Assembly: GCF_902712875.1 (NCBI RefSeq)
Contig: NZ_LR743509.1
Coordinates: forward strand, 3,734,001-3,798,000
Direction of reading: 5' to 3'
Length of the DNA: 64,000 nt
From: Hyphomicrobium sp. ghe19
GTDB taxonomy: Bacteria > Pseudomonadota > Alphaproteobacteria > Rhizobiales > Hyphomicrobiaceae
The notes below the pieces were generated by a model that saw only the letters and a program-made list of their open reading frames with translations, was not told the DNA's origin and did no database searches. A program made the position numbers and the translations under genes. Within the stretch, counting starts at the first letter, position 1. Each line of letters opens with the position of its first letter. Positions 37,757 to 47,446 of this stretch are shown one piece after another.

Positions 37757-38967
37757 ATATGAGAAAGTTTTTGTTCGGCCTGCTTGCGGCGAGCGCGGTG
37801 ACTGGCGGGGGTTACGTCTACCTCGAGAAGAAACACGCAGCCGCCGTGCAAGCCGAAAGGCTCGAAGCGGCGAAGCCGGTCGCGGCTCCTACAGTCACCG
37901 TCTCGAAGGTCGGCATCGATAATTTCGTCGAGACGGCGGCAGTTTCCGGCTCGCTCGTGCCGCGTGAAGAGATCCTCGTTTCTCCCGAAGTCGAGGGTTT
38001 GCGGGTTCTCGAGCTTCTCGCGGACGAGGGCGATAAAGTCAAAAAGGGTCAGATTCTCGCGCGCCTTGTCGCGGAGCAACTCGATGCGCAGCTCGCACAA
38101 AACGACGCCAATCTCGCGCGGTCGGATGCCGCGATCGCGCAGGCCGAAAGCCAAATCGTGCAATTCGAGGCGCAGTCGAAGGAGGCCGCCGCGCAGTTCG
38201 ACCGTGCGGTGCCGCTGAAGCAGTCCGGCTATCTTTCGGGCGCCACCTACGATCAGCGCGAGAGCGCTGCGCACACGACCGCGGCGCAGCTCATTGCGGC
38301 GCGCGATGGGTTGACGGCGGCGAAAGCCGAGAAGGCGCAAGTCGAGGCCCAGCGCCGCGAACTTATGTGGCGGCGGAACAATACCGAAGTGACCGCGCCT
38401 GCGGACGGCGTCATCAGCCGGCGCATGGCGCGCATCGGCGCGATGGCGTCGACGGCCGGCGAGCCGATGTTTCGCATCATCCAGAACGGCGAGATCGAAC
38501 TCGACGCCGAGATCGTCGAGACCGAGTTGAAGAAGGTCAAAGTCGGGCAAAAGGCCATCGTGACGGTGCCGCAGAACGGCGACTTCGAAGGAAAGGTTCG
38601 CCTCATAGCGCCGGAAGTCGACAAGGCTACCCGGCTCGGCCGCGTCAAGATTTTCCTCGGCGACAATCCCTCGCTGCGCATCGGTTCCTACGCCCGCGGG
38701 CGAATAGAAACGGCGCGGAGCCGCGGCCTTGCCGTGCCTTCATCCGCAGTGACATTCGATCAGGGTCTCGCATCTGTTCAAGTCGTCAAGGACGATACGG
38801 TTCAAAAGCATTCCGTCACGGTGGGCCTGATCGCGGGCGACCTCGTCGAGATCAAGAAGGGCGTCAACGAGGGCGATCTGGTCGTGACGCGAGCGGGGAC
38901 ATTCCTGCGCGACGGTGACGTGGTGCGGCCGGTTATTCCCGAGCCTCGGCTGAGCGAGGCAAAGTAA
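37753..38967 (+). CDS. RND efflux periplasmic adaptor (membrane fusion protein)
   Basis: A 404-residue HlyD/AcrA-type adaptor that links the RND pump to an outer-membrane channel. It has an N-terminal anchor (residues 5-22), the lipoyl half-motifs (VSPEVEGLRVLELLADEGDK and VTAPADGVISRRMARIGAMA), a coiled-coil hairpin between them (about 100-200) and beta-barrel and membrane-proximal domains. No lipobox is seen. The stop TAA and the permease ATG share a base at 38967. No TolC-like gene is present in the operon. Confidence 0.95.
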   Translation: MNMRKFLFGLLAASAVTGGGYVYLEKKHAAAVQAERLEAAKPVAAPTVTVSKVGIDNFVETAAVSGSLVPREEILVSPEVEGLRVLELLADEGDKVKKGQILARLVAEQLDAQLAQNDANLARSDAAIAQAESQIVQFEAQSKEAAAQFDRAVPLKQSGYLSGATYDQRESAAHTTAAQLIAARDGLTAAKAEKAQVEAQRRELMWRRNNTEVTAPADGVISRRMARIGAMASTAGEPMFRIIQNGEIELDAEIVETELKKVKVGQKAIVTVPQNGDFEGKVRLIAPEVDKATRLGRVKIFLGDNPSLRIGSYARGRIETARSRGLAVPSSAVTFDQGLASVQVVKDDTVQKHSVTVGLIAGDLVEIKKGVNEGDLVVTRAGTFLRDGDVVRPVIPEPRLSEAK

Positions 38968-41900
38968 TGCGCATCAACATCTCAGCCTGGTCGATCCGCC
39001 GGCCGGTCCCCGCGATTGTGCTCTTCGCAGTCTTGATGCTGCTCGGCGTCTTGAGCTTCAAGTCGCTGCCCGTGACGCGCTTTCCGAACATCGACGTGCC
39101 GATCGTCTCGGTGAAGATCACGCAGTCGGGCGCTGCACCTGCGGAACTCGAAACGCAGGTGACGAAAGTCATCGAAGATTCCGTTGCGAACATCACGGGC
39201 GTCAAACACATCACGTCGACGCTGACCGACGGCTTGTCGGCGACCGTCCTGGAATTCCGTCTCGAAACGAATACCGACCGGGCTTTAAACGACGTCAAAG
39301 ACGCGATTGCAAAAATTCGAGCCGATCTGCCGCGCACCATCGACGAGCCCGTCATCGAGCGCATCGACGTCGAAGGACAAGCGATCCTGTCGTTTGCGGC
39401 GACGTCGCCTGGCATGACGCTCGAAGAGCTTTCGTGGCACGTCGACGATGTCATAAAGCGGAAGCTGCAAGCAACCAAGGGCGTGGGCCGCGTCGAGCGT
39501 TATGGCGGTGTCGATAGAGAAATTCGTGTCAATCTCGACCCCGATAAGCTTCTGGCCTATGGCATAACGGCCGCCCAGGTGAACGCGCAAGTCCGCTCGA
39601 CGAACGTCGATCTCGGATCGGGCCGCGGTGAAGTCGGCAGCCAGGAACAGGCGATCCGCACACTTGCCGGCGCGCGCGAGGTCGAAGCCCTCGCCGACGG
39701 AAAAATCATTCTTGCCGGAGGCCGCGAGGTTCGGCTTCGCGATCTCGGCCGCGTCATCGACGATGCCAGCGAGCAGCGTTCCTTCGGACGCCTCAACGGC
39801 CAGCCCGTCGTGTCGTTCTCAATCTTCCGTACGAAGGGAACGAGCGACCTTTCGGTTTCCGATGCCGTGAACGCTTCGCTGAAGACGCTCGAAGCAGAAT
39901 ATCCCGACGTCAAGCTAACGAAAATCGACGACGCGGTCGCGTACACGCGCGGCAACTATATCGCGGCGATGGAAACGCTGATCGAGGGCGCCGTGCTCGC
40001 GGTTCTCGTCGTGCTCGTCTTTTTGCGTAATTGGCGGGCGACGGCCATTGCGGCCGTTGCGCTACCACTCGCTGCGATCCCGACGTTCTGGGCGATGAGT
40101 GCGCTCGGCTTTTCTCTAAACCTCGTCAGCTTGCTCGGCATAACGCTCGCAACAGGCATTCTCGTCGACGACGCGATCGTCGAGATCGAGAATATCGTGC
40201 GCCATATGCATATGGGCAAATCCCCTTATCGTGCAGCTCTTGAAGCCGCGGACGAGATCGGACTTGCCGTTATCGCCATCACGCTGACGATCGTCGCGAT
40301 CTTCGCGCCCGTGTCGTTCATGGGCGGCATTGCGGGACAGTACTTCAAGCAGTTCGGCATGACCGTCGCGGTCGCGGTGCTCATTTCACTGTTAGTCGCG
40401 CGCCTCATCACGCCCATGATGGCCGCATATCTCTTGCGGCCCATTCCAGAGAAACCGCATGTCGACGGCGCAATCATGCGCGCCTACACCCGCTTTCTTT
40501 CGGCAACGCTTCGTTGGCGCTATCTGACGCTTCTATCGGGCGTGGCGCTGTTCTCCGCTTCGATCTACGCGACGACGCTGCTTCCTACCGGCTTTTTGCC
40601 CGATGAAGATACGTCTCGCGTCGTCGTTGCAGTTGAACTTCCACCGGGGACGCAGCTGAACGAAACGCGAGACAAGACCGACCAACTCGTCAAATCGCTG
40701 AGGACCATTCCGGAAGTCAACCAAGTGTTCGTGCTTGGCGGTACGAGCCCGACGGGCCAACTCGAGGTTCGCCGCGCTGCGCTTTTCGTGAAGCTCGTTC
40801 CAAAGACGCAGCGCAAGCTCACGCAGAAGCAGCTCAAGGCCATCATCGCGGCGAAGATTTCCGACGTTCCCGATACGCGCGCCTGGTACGTCAACGAGCG
40901 CGGAGAGCGAGAGCTGTCGTTTTCGATGCTGTCGCGCAACGGTGAAGATCTCAATGTTGCAATCGGGAAGTTGGAGACGGCATTGCGCAGCGTTCCGGGC
41001 TTCCGCAACGTTGCTGCATCCGGCTCGACGGAACGGCCGGAAATCCGGATCGTTCCGCGCCTCGACGAAGCCGCTCGCCTCGGCGTCGTGCCCGATCAGA
41101 TTGCGGAGGCTATTCGCGTCGCGACGATCGGAGACGCCGGCTTCAACCTCGCAAAGTTTACGGTCGGCGACCGGCAAATCCCCATCCGCGTGCAGCTTGA
41201 AGAAAGCACGCGGACCGATCTCAAGCAGATCGAGCAATTGCGGCTGACCAACGCGGCGGGCAAAGCGATCCCGTTAACTGCGGTCGCGACCGTCGAATTC
41301 GGACGGGGACCCGCCTCCGTCGAGCGCTTCGACCGGTTGCGGCGCGCCGTCATCGGTGTCGATCTCGATCGCGGCGTCGCCATGAGCACGGGGCGCGAGA
41401 GGTTTCTCGATGTCGTTCAAAAGCAGAAGCTACCCGCGTCGGTGACGTTGCAACCGTCAGGCGATGCCGAGGTTCAGGACGAAGTCGCCGACGGTTTCAT
41501 CACGGCGATGGGAACGGGCATTCTGATCGTGCTCGGGCTATTGCTCCTGCTGTTCGGCAGCGTCTTCCAGCCGATCACGATCTTGCTGTCGTTGCCGCTG
41601 TCGTTCGGCGGCGTGGCGTTGGGCTTGCTCGTCACCAATAATCCGATCAGTATGCCGGTTTATATCGGCCTGCTGATGCTCATGGGGATCGTGACGAAAA
41701 ATGCGATCATGCTCGTCGACTTCGCAATCGAGGAGATCGCTGCCGGAGTCGAGCGCGGCGTGGCTATCATCGACGCCGGCCGCAAGCGGGCGCGTCCCAT
41801 CATCATGACGACGCTCGCTATGGCCGCCGGCATGCTTCCCAGCGCGTTCGCTCTCGGAGACGGCGGCGAGTTCCGTGCGCCCATGGCAATCGCGGTCATC

Positions 41901-42119
41901 GGCGGCCTCTTGGTGTCGACGATGCTGTCGCTCGTGTTCGTGCCGTCGTTCTTTACCGTGATGGATGACCTCGGCAAGCTGATGCAGCGCATTTTCGGGC
42001 GCTTCATCGGTCCGACGGACGAGCCGGATGACGAAGCCAAGCCGGCGCACGGCACGACCGGCATCACGGACCATAGCGGCGAGCAGGGCCATCGTCCGTT
42101 GCCGCTCGCAGCGGAATAA
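38967..42119 (+). CDS. RND efflux transporter permease
   Basis: A 1050-residue inner-membrane proton-driven pump with twelve helices and two large periplasmic loops. The paired Asp of the proton relay is in GILVDDAIVEIENIVRHMH near residue 400. The motif GFLPDEDTSRVVVAVELPPG starts the second half. The C-terminal 40 residues are polar and Gly/His-rich. It is closer to the general multidrug RND group than to heavy-metal CzcA types, by the loop motifs; substrate unknown. Confidence 0.96.
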   Translation: MRINISAWSIRRPVPAIVLFAVLMLLGVLSFKSLPVTRFPNIDVPIVSVKITQSGAAPAELETQVTKVIEDSVANITGVKHITSTLTDGLSATVLEFRLETNTDRALNDVKDAIAKIRADLPRTIDEPVIERIDVEGQAILSFAATSPGMTLEELSWHVDDVIKRKLQATKGVGRVERYGGVDREIRVNLDPDKLLAYGITAAQVNAQVRSTNVDLGSGRGEVGSQEQAIRTLAGAREVEALADGKIILAGGREVRLRDLGRVIDDASEQRSFGRLNGQPVVSFSIFRTKGTSDLSVSDAVNASLKTLEAEYPDVKLTKIDDAVAYTRGNYIAAMETLIEGAVLAVLVVLVFLRNWRATAIAAVALPLAAIPTFWAMSALGFSLNLVSLLGITLATGILVDDAIVEIENIVRHMHMGKSPYRAALEAADEIGLAVIAITLTIVAIFAPVSFMGGIAGQYFKQFGMTVAVAVLISLLVARLITPMMAAYLLRPIPEKPHVDGAIMRAYTRFLSATLRWRYLTLLSGVALFSASIYATTLLPTGFLPDEDTSRVVVAVELPPGTQLNETRDKTDQLVKSLRTIPEVNQVFVLGGTSPTGQLEVRRAALFVKLVPKTQRKLTQKQLKAIIAAKISDVPDTRAWYVNERGERELSFSMLSRNGEDLNVAIGKLETALRSVPGFRNVAASGSTERPEIRIVPRLDEAARLGVVPDQIAEAIRVATIGDAGFNLAKFTVGDRQIPIRVQLEESTRTDLKQIEQLRLTNAAGKAIPLTAVATVEFGRGPASVERFDRLRRAVIGVDLDRGVAMSTGRERFLDVVQKQKLPASVTLQPSGDAEVQDEVADGFITAMGTGILIVLGLLLLLFGSVFQPITILLSLPLSFGGVALGLLVTNNPISMPVYIGLLMLMGIVTKNAIMLVDFAIEEIAAGVERGVAIIDAGRKRARPIIMTTLAMAAGMLPSAFALGDGGEFRAPMAIAVIGGLLVSTMLSLVFVPSFFTVMDDLGKLMQRIFGRFIGPTDEPDDEAKPAHGTTGITDHSGEQGHRPLPLAAE

Positions 42120-42209
42120 ATTCGAAAGGAAAGTTCCAACCTCGGATTGTGGACGACGGGGTGCGTGCCTACCTTTCAGCCAGCGGCCGCAACTGAAGGA
42201 ACCCCCGAT

Positions 42210-43382
42210 ATGTTCGACGCCAAATCGTTGCTTGAAAATATCGTTCGCGGCGCAGCGCCCGCGGGACCATCGACATCAACTCCAACGCAGCAGCCGAATG
42301 GCGGTAGCAGCATTGGAGATATTTTGAATGAAATTCTCCGCAGTGCCGGAGGAACCAATCCCCAGGGCGGAAGTCAGGTCGCGCCAGGCGGAAGCGGCGG
42401 GGTCGGCGATATCCTAAACCAGATCAGCCGAACCCTCTCGCAGGGGCAGGCCCAATCACCCGGGGCCGCACCGCCTCAAGCCGGTGCTCAAACGGGAGAT
42501 ACTGGCGCAGATCTTGGAGCCATCCTCAGCCAGATCAGGGAGAAGCTTGGCCAAGCCGGCGGCTCGGTGTCATCGAGCGGCGGTATCGGCGATATTCTGA
42601 GCCGAGTTCTCGCGCAGGCCACGCAAGGCGTCAAAGAAGGTTCAGCGCGCATTGGGCAAGAAACCGGTGCAAGCGACGCTCTGGGCCGACTGACCTCCGA
42701 CCCGCAAACGGGTCAGCTGCTCGGCAAGCTCAAAGACCTCATTCAAAATAATCCTTATGCATCGAGCGCGGCTGCCGGTGGGCTCGGCGGTCTTTTGCTT
42801 GGAACGCGAACCGGCCGGTCGGTGGCTGCAAATTCAGCGAAGCTTGGCGCGCTTGCGATGCTCGGGGGCTTGGCCTACAAGGCCCTTCAGAACTACGAGG
42901 CGGGGAAGCCGCTGCTCACGGGCGACTCCGTCGACAAGACCGGCACTCCCCAGGTCGGCACTCCGCAGGCCGCCATGTCACCCGAACCGCCTCCGGCGGG
43001 GTCGGGCTTCGAGCCGGCTGCCATGACGAACGACGCTGCGGTTCACTATCTTCAGGCGATGATCGCAGCTGCTTTTGCCGACGGGCGTGTAGATCCCAGC
43101 GAGCAAGAGAAGATCATGGGCGGTATCAAACAAGCGGGGCTCGACGGCGAGACCGAAGCGTTCCTGGAGGGCGAGTTCAATGATCCGCCAACCGTGGAAG
43201 AGCTGGCTCAATCCGTCAGCACGCCTCAGGAAGCCGTCCAACTTTACATTGCGGCCCGCATCGCCGTTGCCGACGATTCTCCCGCCGAAGAGCGGTTTTT
43301 GGCGTCACTCGCGAACGCGCTCAGGCTCGATCCGCGGCTGGTCGCGCAGATCGATGCGACGGCGCGACAGGCGGCCGCTTAA
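42210..43382 (+). CDS. DUF533/TerB-like protein with N-terminal repeats
   Basis: The 390-residue product has a C-terminal TerB-like helical domain (about residues 280-388, HYLQAMIAAAFADGRVD) and a central hydrophobic Gly-rich segment (YASSAAAGGLGGLLLGT) that may associate with membrane. The N-terminal 140 residues hold four imperfect repeats around (V/I)GDIL(N/S), at about 33-45, 63-75, 99-112 and 123-136. The family (YebE/DUF533) is linked to envelope stress by name only. ATG 42210 has GAAGGA about 9 nt upstream. Confidence 0.88.
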   Translation: MFDAKSLLENIVRGAAPAGPSTSTPTQQPNGGSSIGDILNEILRSAGGTNPQGGSQVAPGGSGGVGDILNQISRTLSQGQAQSPGAAPPQAGAQTGDTGADLGAILSQIREKLGQAGGSVSSSGGIGDILSRVLAQATQGVKEGSARIGQETGASDALGRLTSDPQTGQLLGKLKDLIQNNPYASSAAAGGLGGLLLGTRTGRSVAANSAKLGALAMLGGLAYKALQNYEAGKPLLTGDSVDKTGTPQVGTPQAAMSPEPPPAGSGFEPAAMTNDAAVHYLQAMIAAAFADGRVDPSEQEKIMGGIKQAGLDGETEAFLEGEFNDPPTVEELAQSVSTPQEAVQLYIAARIAVADDSPAEERFLASLANALRLDPRLVAQIDATARQAAA

Positions 43383-43420
43383 CGTCTGCTTGCATCAGTC
43401 GAACGGCTGACTACAGAAGA

Positions 43421-43456
43421 AAAAGGGCGCCCGCGAGAAACGCGGACGCCCTTTTT
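43421..43456. terminator. Bidirectional intrinsic terminator
   Basis: AAAAGGGCGCCCGCG pairs with CGCGGACGCCCTTTTT (one mismatch) around a GAAA loop. It separates the DUF533 gene from the convergent ABC-exporter operon. Confidence 0.85.
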
Positions 43457-43475
43457 GCTGTCAGGCTAAAAGTTT

Positions 43476-44582
43476 TTAGTTGGATTTCGCCGTGCTGGCC
43501 GATGCGTTCGCGGCTTGATTGTCGAGCTTGAAGAACGTGTCGACGCGCATTCCGGTGAAGAGCGGCGGATGATCATCGAGGGAGACCATCACTTCAACGA
43601 CTTCAACATCGTTCGGCCGGCGGGGGCCGCGGGTCGCGATCCGGGGAGCGGCCAACGACTGCGAGATCGATGTAACCGTGCCTTCGAACGTCTTGTCCGG
43701 GAAGGCATCGGCCTTCACGACGACGCGCTGACCGACATGAACTCTTGCGGCATCGCGCTCTTCGACTTCTGCGCGAAGGCGAAGGCTCGACATGTCCCCA
43801 AAGACGACAACGGCGCTCTCCGGCGAGGGTACAGCGGTTTCACCGACGCGTGCCAAAACATTCAGAACGGTGCCGTCGGCAGGGGCGCGGATGCGCGTGC
43901 GCTCGAGGGCGAGTTCGGCAGAGGTCAGATCGGAACGGGCGAGAGCCAGCGATGATTCCAGACGCTGCTGCAGCGGCATGTTTGCCTGAGCATTGACCTG
44001 CGCGAGCTTCGCCTTCGCAGCCGTCAACGCGTCTTCCTTGGCAACCAGATCCTTACGGGCCTTGTCGACTGCTTCGGCATTGCCCTTATCGGTTTTCGAG
44101 GCGCGGAATGCTGCGTCGAAAGCCTCATGGGCGGCGAAAACGCCACGCTGCGCTTTAGCGACTGCATCCTCGGCGTTGCGCCGATCGAGTGCGGGACCGG
44201 TTGCCGCTTCCTCACCGCGTTCACGTTCGCGCACGCTCGCTTCGGCAGAAGCGGCGGCAATCTTGTTGTAATAGTCTGCGTCCTCGAGACGGATCAGCAG
44301 ATCGCCCGCCTTCACCTGGTCGTTCGTGTTAGCCAGGACTTCGGCAATCTTGCCGCCGACTTCGCTCGCTATGCGGACTTCACCATCCTTCGGCTCGACA
44401 CGCGCGGTGGCGGATGCCGCCCATTGCGCAGCCGGAGCCGCGGTGTCGGCATGTGCCGAGCCCGCCACGCTGGAGAAAAGCGTTTCGCTTTTCGTCAGAG
44501 AATTAAATGCAAAGCCACCCGACAGCGCTATGGCGCCAGCAACCACAATGGCTGCGACGGTGGGATCGATCTTCTTAAGCAT
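43476..44582 (-). CDS. HlyD/DevB-like adaptor of an ABC exporter
   Basis: A 368-residue membrane-fusion protein with N-terminal anchor (AAIVVAGAIALSGGFAF), lipoyl half-motifs (IASEVGGKIAEVLANTNDQV and RAPADGTVLNVLARVGETAV) and a long coiled-coil between them. It resembles DevB, the adaptor of DevBCA exporters. Its start overlaps the end of the ATPase gene by 8 nt, so the three genes form one unit in the order permease, ATPase, adaptor. A TolC partner is not in the window. Confidence 0.92.
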   Translation of the reverse strand: MLKKIDPTVAAIVVAGAIALSGGFAFNSLTKSETLFSSVAGSAHADTAAPAAQWAASATARVEPKDGEVRIASEVGGKIAEVLANTNDQVKAGDLLIRLEDADYYNKIAAASAEASVRERERGEEAATGPALDRRNAEDAVAKAQRGVFAAHEAFDAAFRASKTDKGNAEAVDKARKDLVAKEDALTAAKAKLAQVNAQANMPLQQRLESSLALARSDLTSAELALERTRIRAPADGTVLNVLARVGETAVPSPESAVVVFGDMSSLRLRAEVEERDAARVHVGQRVVVKADAFPDKTFEGTVTSISQSLAAPRIATRGPRRPNDVEVVEVMVSLDDHPPLFTGMRVDTFFKLDNQAANASASTAKSN

Positions 44583-45327
44583 GCAGCTTTCGCCTCTTCG
44601 TCAAATCCGTGATTTCGGGGGCATCTATGCCTTCCGGCCGGCGCTCTTCGCCGACGATTCTGCCGTCTTCGATGCGTATGACGCGATCGGCGTAACCCAA
44701 GGTTCGCGGGTCGTGCGTTACGGCGAGCACGCTGCGATGTTGTTCCTTGGCGATGCGAGATAGGAGAGCCATCACCGCGTGGCCGTTCTCGCTGTCCAGA
44801 GCGGCGGTCGGCTCGTCAGCGAGCACGATCGACGGTGAACTTGCGATGGCGCGGGCAACGGCAACGCGCTGCTGTTCGCCGCCTGAGAGGTTGCGGGGAT
44901 AGTTGGTCAGCCGATGGCCGAGACCCACTTCACGCAAAACCTCTTCCGAGCGGCTCGTGGCAGCGAAGCCCTTGATGCCCCTGACGTCGAGCGCAATGCG
45001 AACGTTTTCGATGGCGTTCAACGTCGGGAACAGATTGTAGGACTGGAAGATGAAACCGAGGTGCTCGCGCCGCACCTTGGCTAGATCTTCGGCGGAGAGA
45101 CCGTCGATCACCGTATCCGCGATGCGGAGGGATCCCGATGTCGGTTTCATGATGCCGCCGAGGATCGACAGAAGCGTTGTCTTGCCGGACCCCGAGGGGC
45201 CCATCAAGAGTGTCAGCTCGCCGGGGACCAGTTCCAGCGATACGCCTTTGACGGCGACCACCAGGCCAGCACCTGAGCCAAGCTCCTTGACGATATTGTC
45301 CGCCTGCATGACGGGAGTCGTTGTCAT
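44575..45327 (-). CDS. ABC transporter ATP-binding protein (DevA/LolD-like)
   Basis: A 250-residue MacB/LolD-class ATPase. Walker A is GPSGSGKTT, the signature is LSGGEQQRVAVARAI, and Walker B is IVLADEPTAALD followed by the switch His in AVTHDPRTL. ATG 45327 overlaps the permease stop (ATGA-type, 4 nt), which sets the start over the longer frame. It powers export with the permease and adaptor next to it. Confidence 0.94.
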   Translation of the reverse strand: MTTTPVMQADNIVKELGSGAGLVVAVKGVSLELVPGELTLLMGPSGSGKTTLLSILGGIMKPTSGSLRIADTVIDGLSAEDLAKVRREHLGFIFQSYNLFPTLNAIENVRIALDVRGIKGFAATSRSEEVLREVGLGHRLTNYPRNLSGGEQQRVAVARAIASSPSIVLADEPTAALDSENGHAVMALLSRIAKEQHRSVLAVTHDPRTLGYADRVIRIEDGRIVGEERRPEGIDAPEITDLTKRRKLHA

Positions 45328-46454
45328 CGCGCAAACACCGTAGCCGGATCTATCTTCGTGACCTTGACGATGGCCGAAAGCGCCGAGATCGCGCACATAA
45401 AGAGCGTCAGTGCGAAAAGCCAGAATGCCAATCCCGGCGTCATCACCAGCGGCAACGACGAATTCCTACTGAGGTAGAGTATTAATAAGGCGATTATCAT
45501 GCCGAGCACGTAACCCATGATCGCGCTTAGCCCGGCCTGAGCCAAGATCACCTTATAGATATAGCCTCTCGACGATCCGAGCGCGCGGAGCGTGGCAAAT
45601 TCGTGAATATGGTCTTTCGTGCTCGAATACAGCGTCTGTGCGACGATCACCGTGCCGACGAGACTTCCGAGGATAGCGCCGCCGATGAGGGCCAAGCCCG
45701 CACCCGTGCGGAACAGCCACTGCTTGAGGCTGCGGCTTTCGAATTCATCCTTCGTCAAAACGTCAGCTGAATCGAGACGCTTCGCGAGATCGTTCTGAAC
45801 TTCCGCGATGTTCGCTCCCGGGGCAAGCTTCACGAGGAGGAACGTCGACTTGTCATCATCGGCACCGAGCAATTGACGAGCACGGTTAAGCGTCGTGTAG
45901 GCATAGGGCGATTGAGTGAAGGAGCGAATTCCTTCCGTCAGCGCACGGATCTTGACGCGGCCACCCGCCGCCTGCGCGGTGTCACCGATGCCGTTGACGC
46001 CAAGTTCGCTCAAATAGGTGCTATCGACGGCGATGGCGTCAGGCGCTTTGATGTCCTCGACCGTGCCTTGAATGAGGCCCCACGGAAGAAGGCCCTGATC
46101 GTCGGCATCGGCGCCAACCAGGACCACCCGCGAGGAACCGCCCTCAGGCTTCCGCCATTCTGCGAAGGCGACGACGAGAGGCACGACGCTTTCGACGCCG
46201 GGAGTCGCCAGGGCTTGGTGGCGTTCACGATCGCCCAAAAGAAGGCCGCCGTCCTCGAAGCTTTTGGCGCCGAAGGTCGTTACGATGAGGTCGGCGTTGG
46301 AGCGGGCAATGTTGGCCGTGATCATCCGGCTCGACCCGAGGTACAAACCGAGTTGCACGGCCACGAGAACGATGGAGAAAAGAATACCGATAAGCGTAAC
46401 CGCCAAGCGAACGCGATCGTGCAACAAGTTACGAAGCGCGAGAGTAAAAACCAT
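45324..46454 (-). CDS. ABC transporter permease (DevC/MacB-like)
   Basis: A 376-residue permease of the FtsX/MacB superfamily: an N-terminal helix (RLAVTLIGILFSIVLVAVQL), a large periplasmic domain (about 45-250) and three C-terminal helices. It is the first gene of the exporter operon and is divergent from the DUF2147 gene. The DevBCA type exports glycolipids in cyanobacterial heterocysts; the substrate here is not known. Confidence 0.92.
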   Translation of the reverse strand: MVFTLALRNLLHDRVRLAVTLIGILFSIVLVAVQLGLYLGSSRMITANIARSNADLIVTTFGAKSFEDGGLLLGDRERHQALATPGVESVVPLVVAFAEWRKPEGGSSRVVLVGADADDQGLLPWGLIQGTVEDIKAPDAIAVDSTYLSELGVNGIGDTAQAAGGRVKIRALTEGIRSFTQSPYAYTTLNRARQLLGADDDKSTFLLVKLAPGANIAEVQNDLAKRLDSADVLTKDEFESRSLKQWLFRTGAGLALIGGAILGSLVGTVIVAQTLYSSTKDHIHEFATLRALGSSRGYIYKVILAQAGLSAIMGYVLGMIIALLILYLSRNSSLPLVMTPGLAFWLFALTLFMCAISALSAIVKVTKIDPATVFAR

Positions 46455-46759
46455 GTATCTGCCGGATCTCTCAGAATGTTTCTATTGGGCCTTAGGGCCT
46501 GCAACAGGCGCGAACTCCGCATCAATACCGGCGCGCCTCATGCAGGCTCATATAGCTCTATTGCCTCGTCGCGACCACAGTGAAACGCGAAAACGGTCCG
46601 CGTCACGTTCCGCCTCGAACCATGCCGCCGGGGTTAATTTCCGACGGAAAAGGCTTTCTCCTAAAGCCTTAGCAAGGGTTTAACAAATAAGTTCCAATGT
46701 TTTGCCGCTTTCAGGGCATAGGAGTACTGAAGTTGAACTTCCATCTGCGGTTTATTGTC
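46455..46759. other. Divergent intergenic region (DevC-like / DUF2147)
   Basis: A 305-bp gap with promoters for both flanking genes. I see no gene, repeat or convincing promoter hexamer pair in it. Confidence 0.45.
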
Positions 46760-47446
46760 ATGCGTAATATGAACATTGCGAATTGTTCAGGCGTTGCTCT
46801 GGTCGCCGCAGCCTGTTTACTCGGTTTTGCCATCCGGCCTACTGCGGCCGCGGCCGATCCCAAAGAAGTCGGCGTCTGGTACGACGACACCGGCAAGGGT
46901 GCGGTCAAGATCGAGATCTGCACGCCGACGACGCTCTGCGGAAAGATCTATTGGCTCGAAGAGCCCATGGCTGCCGACGGGCAACCCAAGATCGACAGAT
47001 ATAATCCCGATGCTTCGCAGCGTGGGCGTCCCATCTGCGGTTTGCCAGTTTTGGGCAATCTCGAGCAACTGTCGAGCGGCGGTTTCGACAACGGCTGGGT
47101 TTACGATCCGAAGGAAGGCAAATCCTACGACGTCGCCTTGGATCTCGTCGACAGCGATACACTCAAGGTGACCGGCTACAAGGGAATGCGTTTTCTAGGC
47201 AAATCATTCATCTGGACGCGTGCGCCAGCGGATTTGCCGTCGTGCGCTCCGGACGCCGCGGCCGCGCCGACCCAAGTGAAGCCGGGCGATGCGAAAAAGC
47301 AGGCGACGGGCGCTGCAAAGAAGACGACGAAGTCCGCGTCAGGCGCCTCCAAACTTGGAGGCACCAACGTCGCGACCGCGCCAAATAAGAAAAAGGCTGC
47401 CGTAAAAGAGGCGGCTACTCAGCCGCCCCCAGCTGCTTCGAATTAG
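46760..47446 (+). CDS. DUF2147 domain secreted protein
   Basis: The 228-residue product has a signal peptide (VALVAAACLLGFAIRPTAAAA) and the DUF2147 domain, recognised by VWYDDTGKGAVKIEIC, LCGKIYWLEEP, PICGLPVLGNL and DGWVYDPKEGKSY-like segments. The family is a small beta-barrel (lipocalin-like) of unclear function. The C-terminal 60 residues are Lys/Ala/Thr-rich and likely disordered. The 3' end overlaps the convergent hydrolase gene by 32 bp. The start could also be ATG 46769. Confidence 0.9.
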   Translation: MRNMNIANCSGVALVAAACLLGFAIRPTAAAADPKEVGVWYDDTGKGAVKIEICTPTTLCGKIYWLEEPMAADGQPKIDRYNPDASQRGRPICGLPVLGNLEQLSSGGFDNGWVYDPKEGKSYDVALDLVDSDTLKVTGYKGMRFLGKSFIWTRAPADLPSCAPDAAAAPTQVKPGDAKKQATGAAKKTTKSASGASKLGGTNVATAPNKKKAAVKEAATQPPPAASN

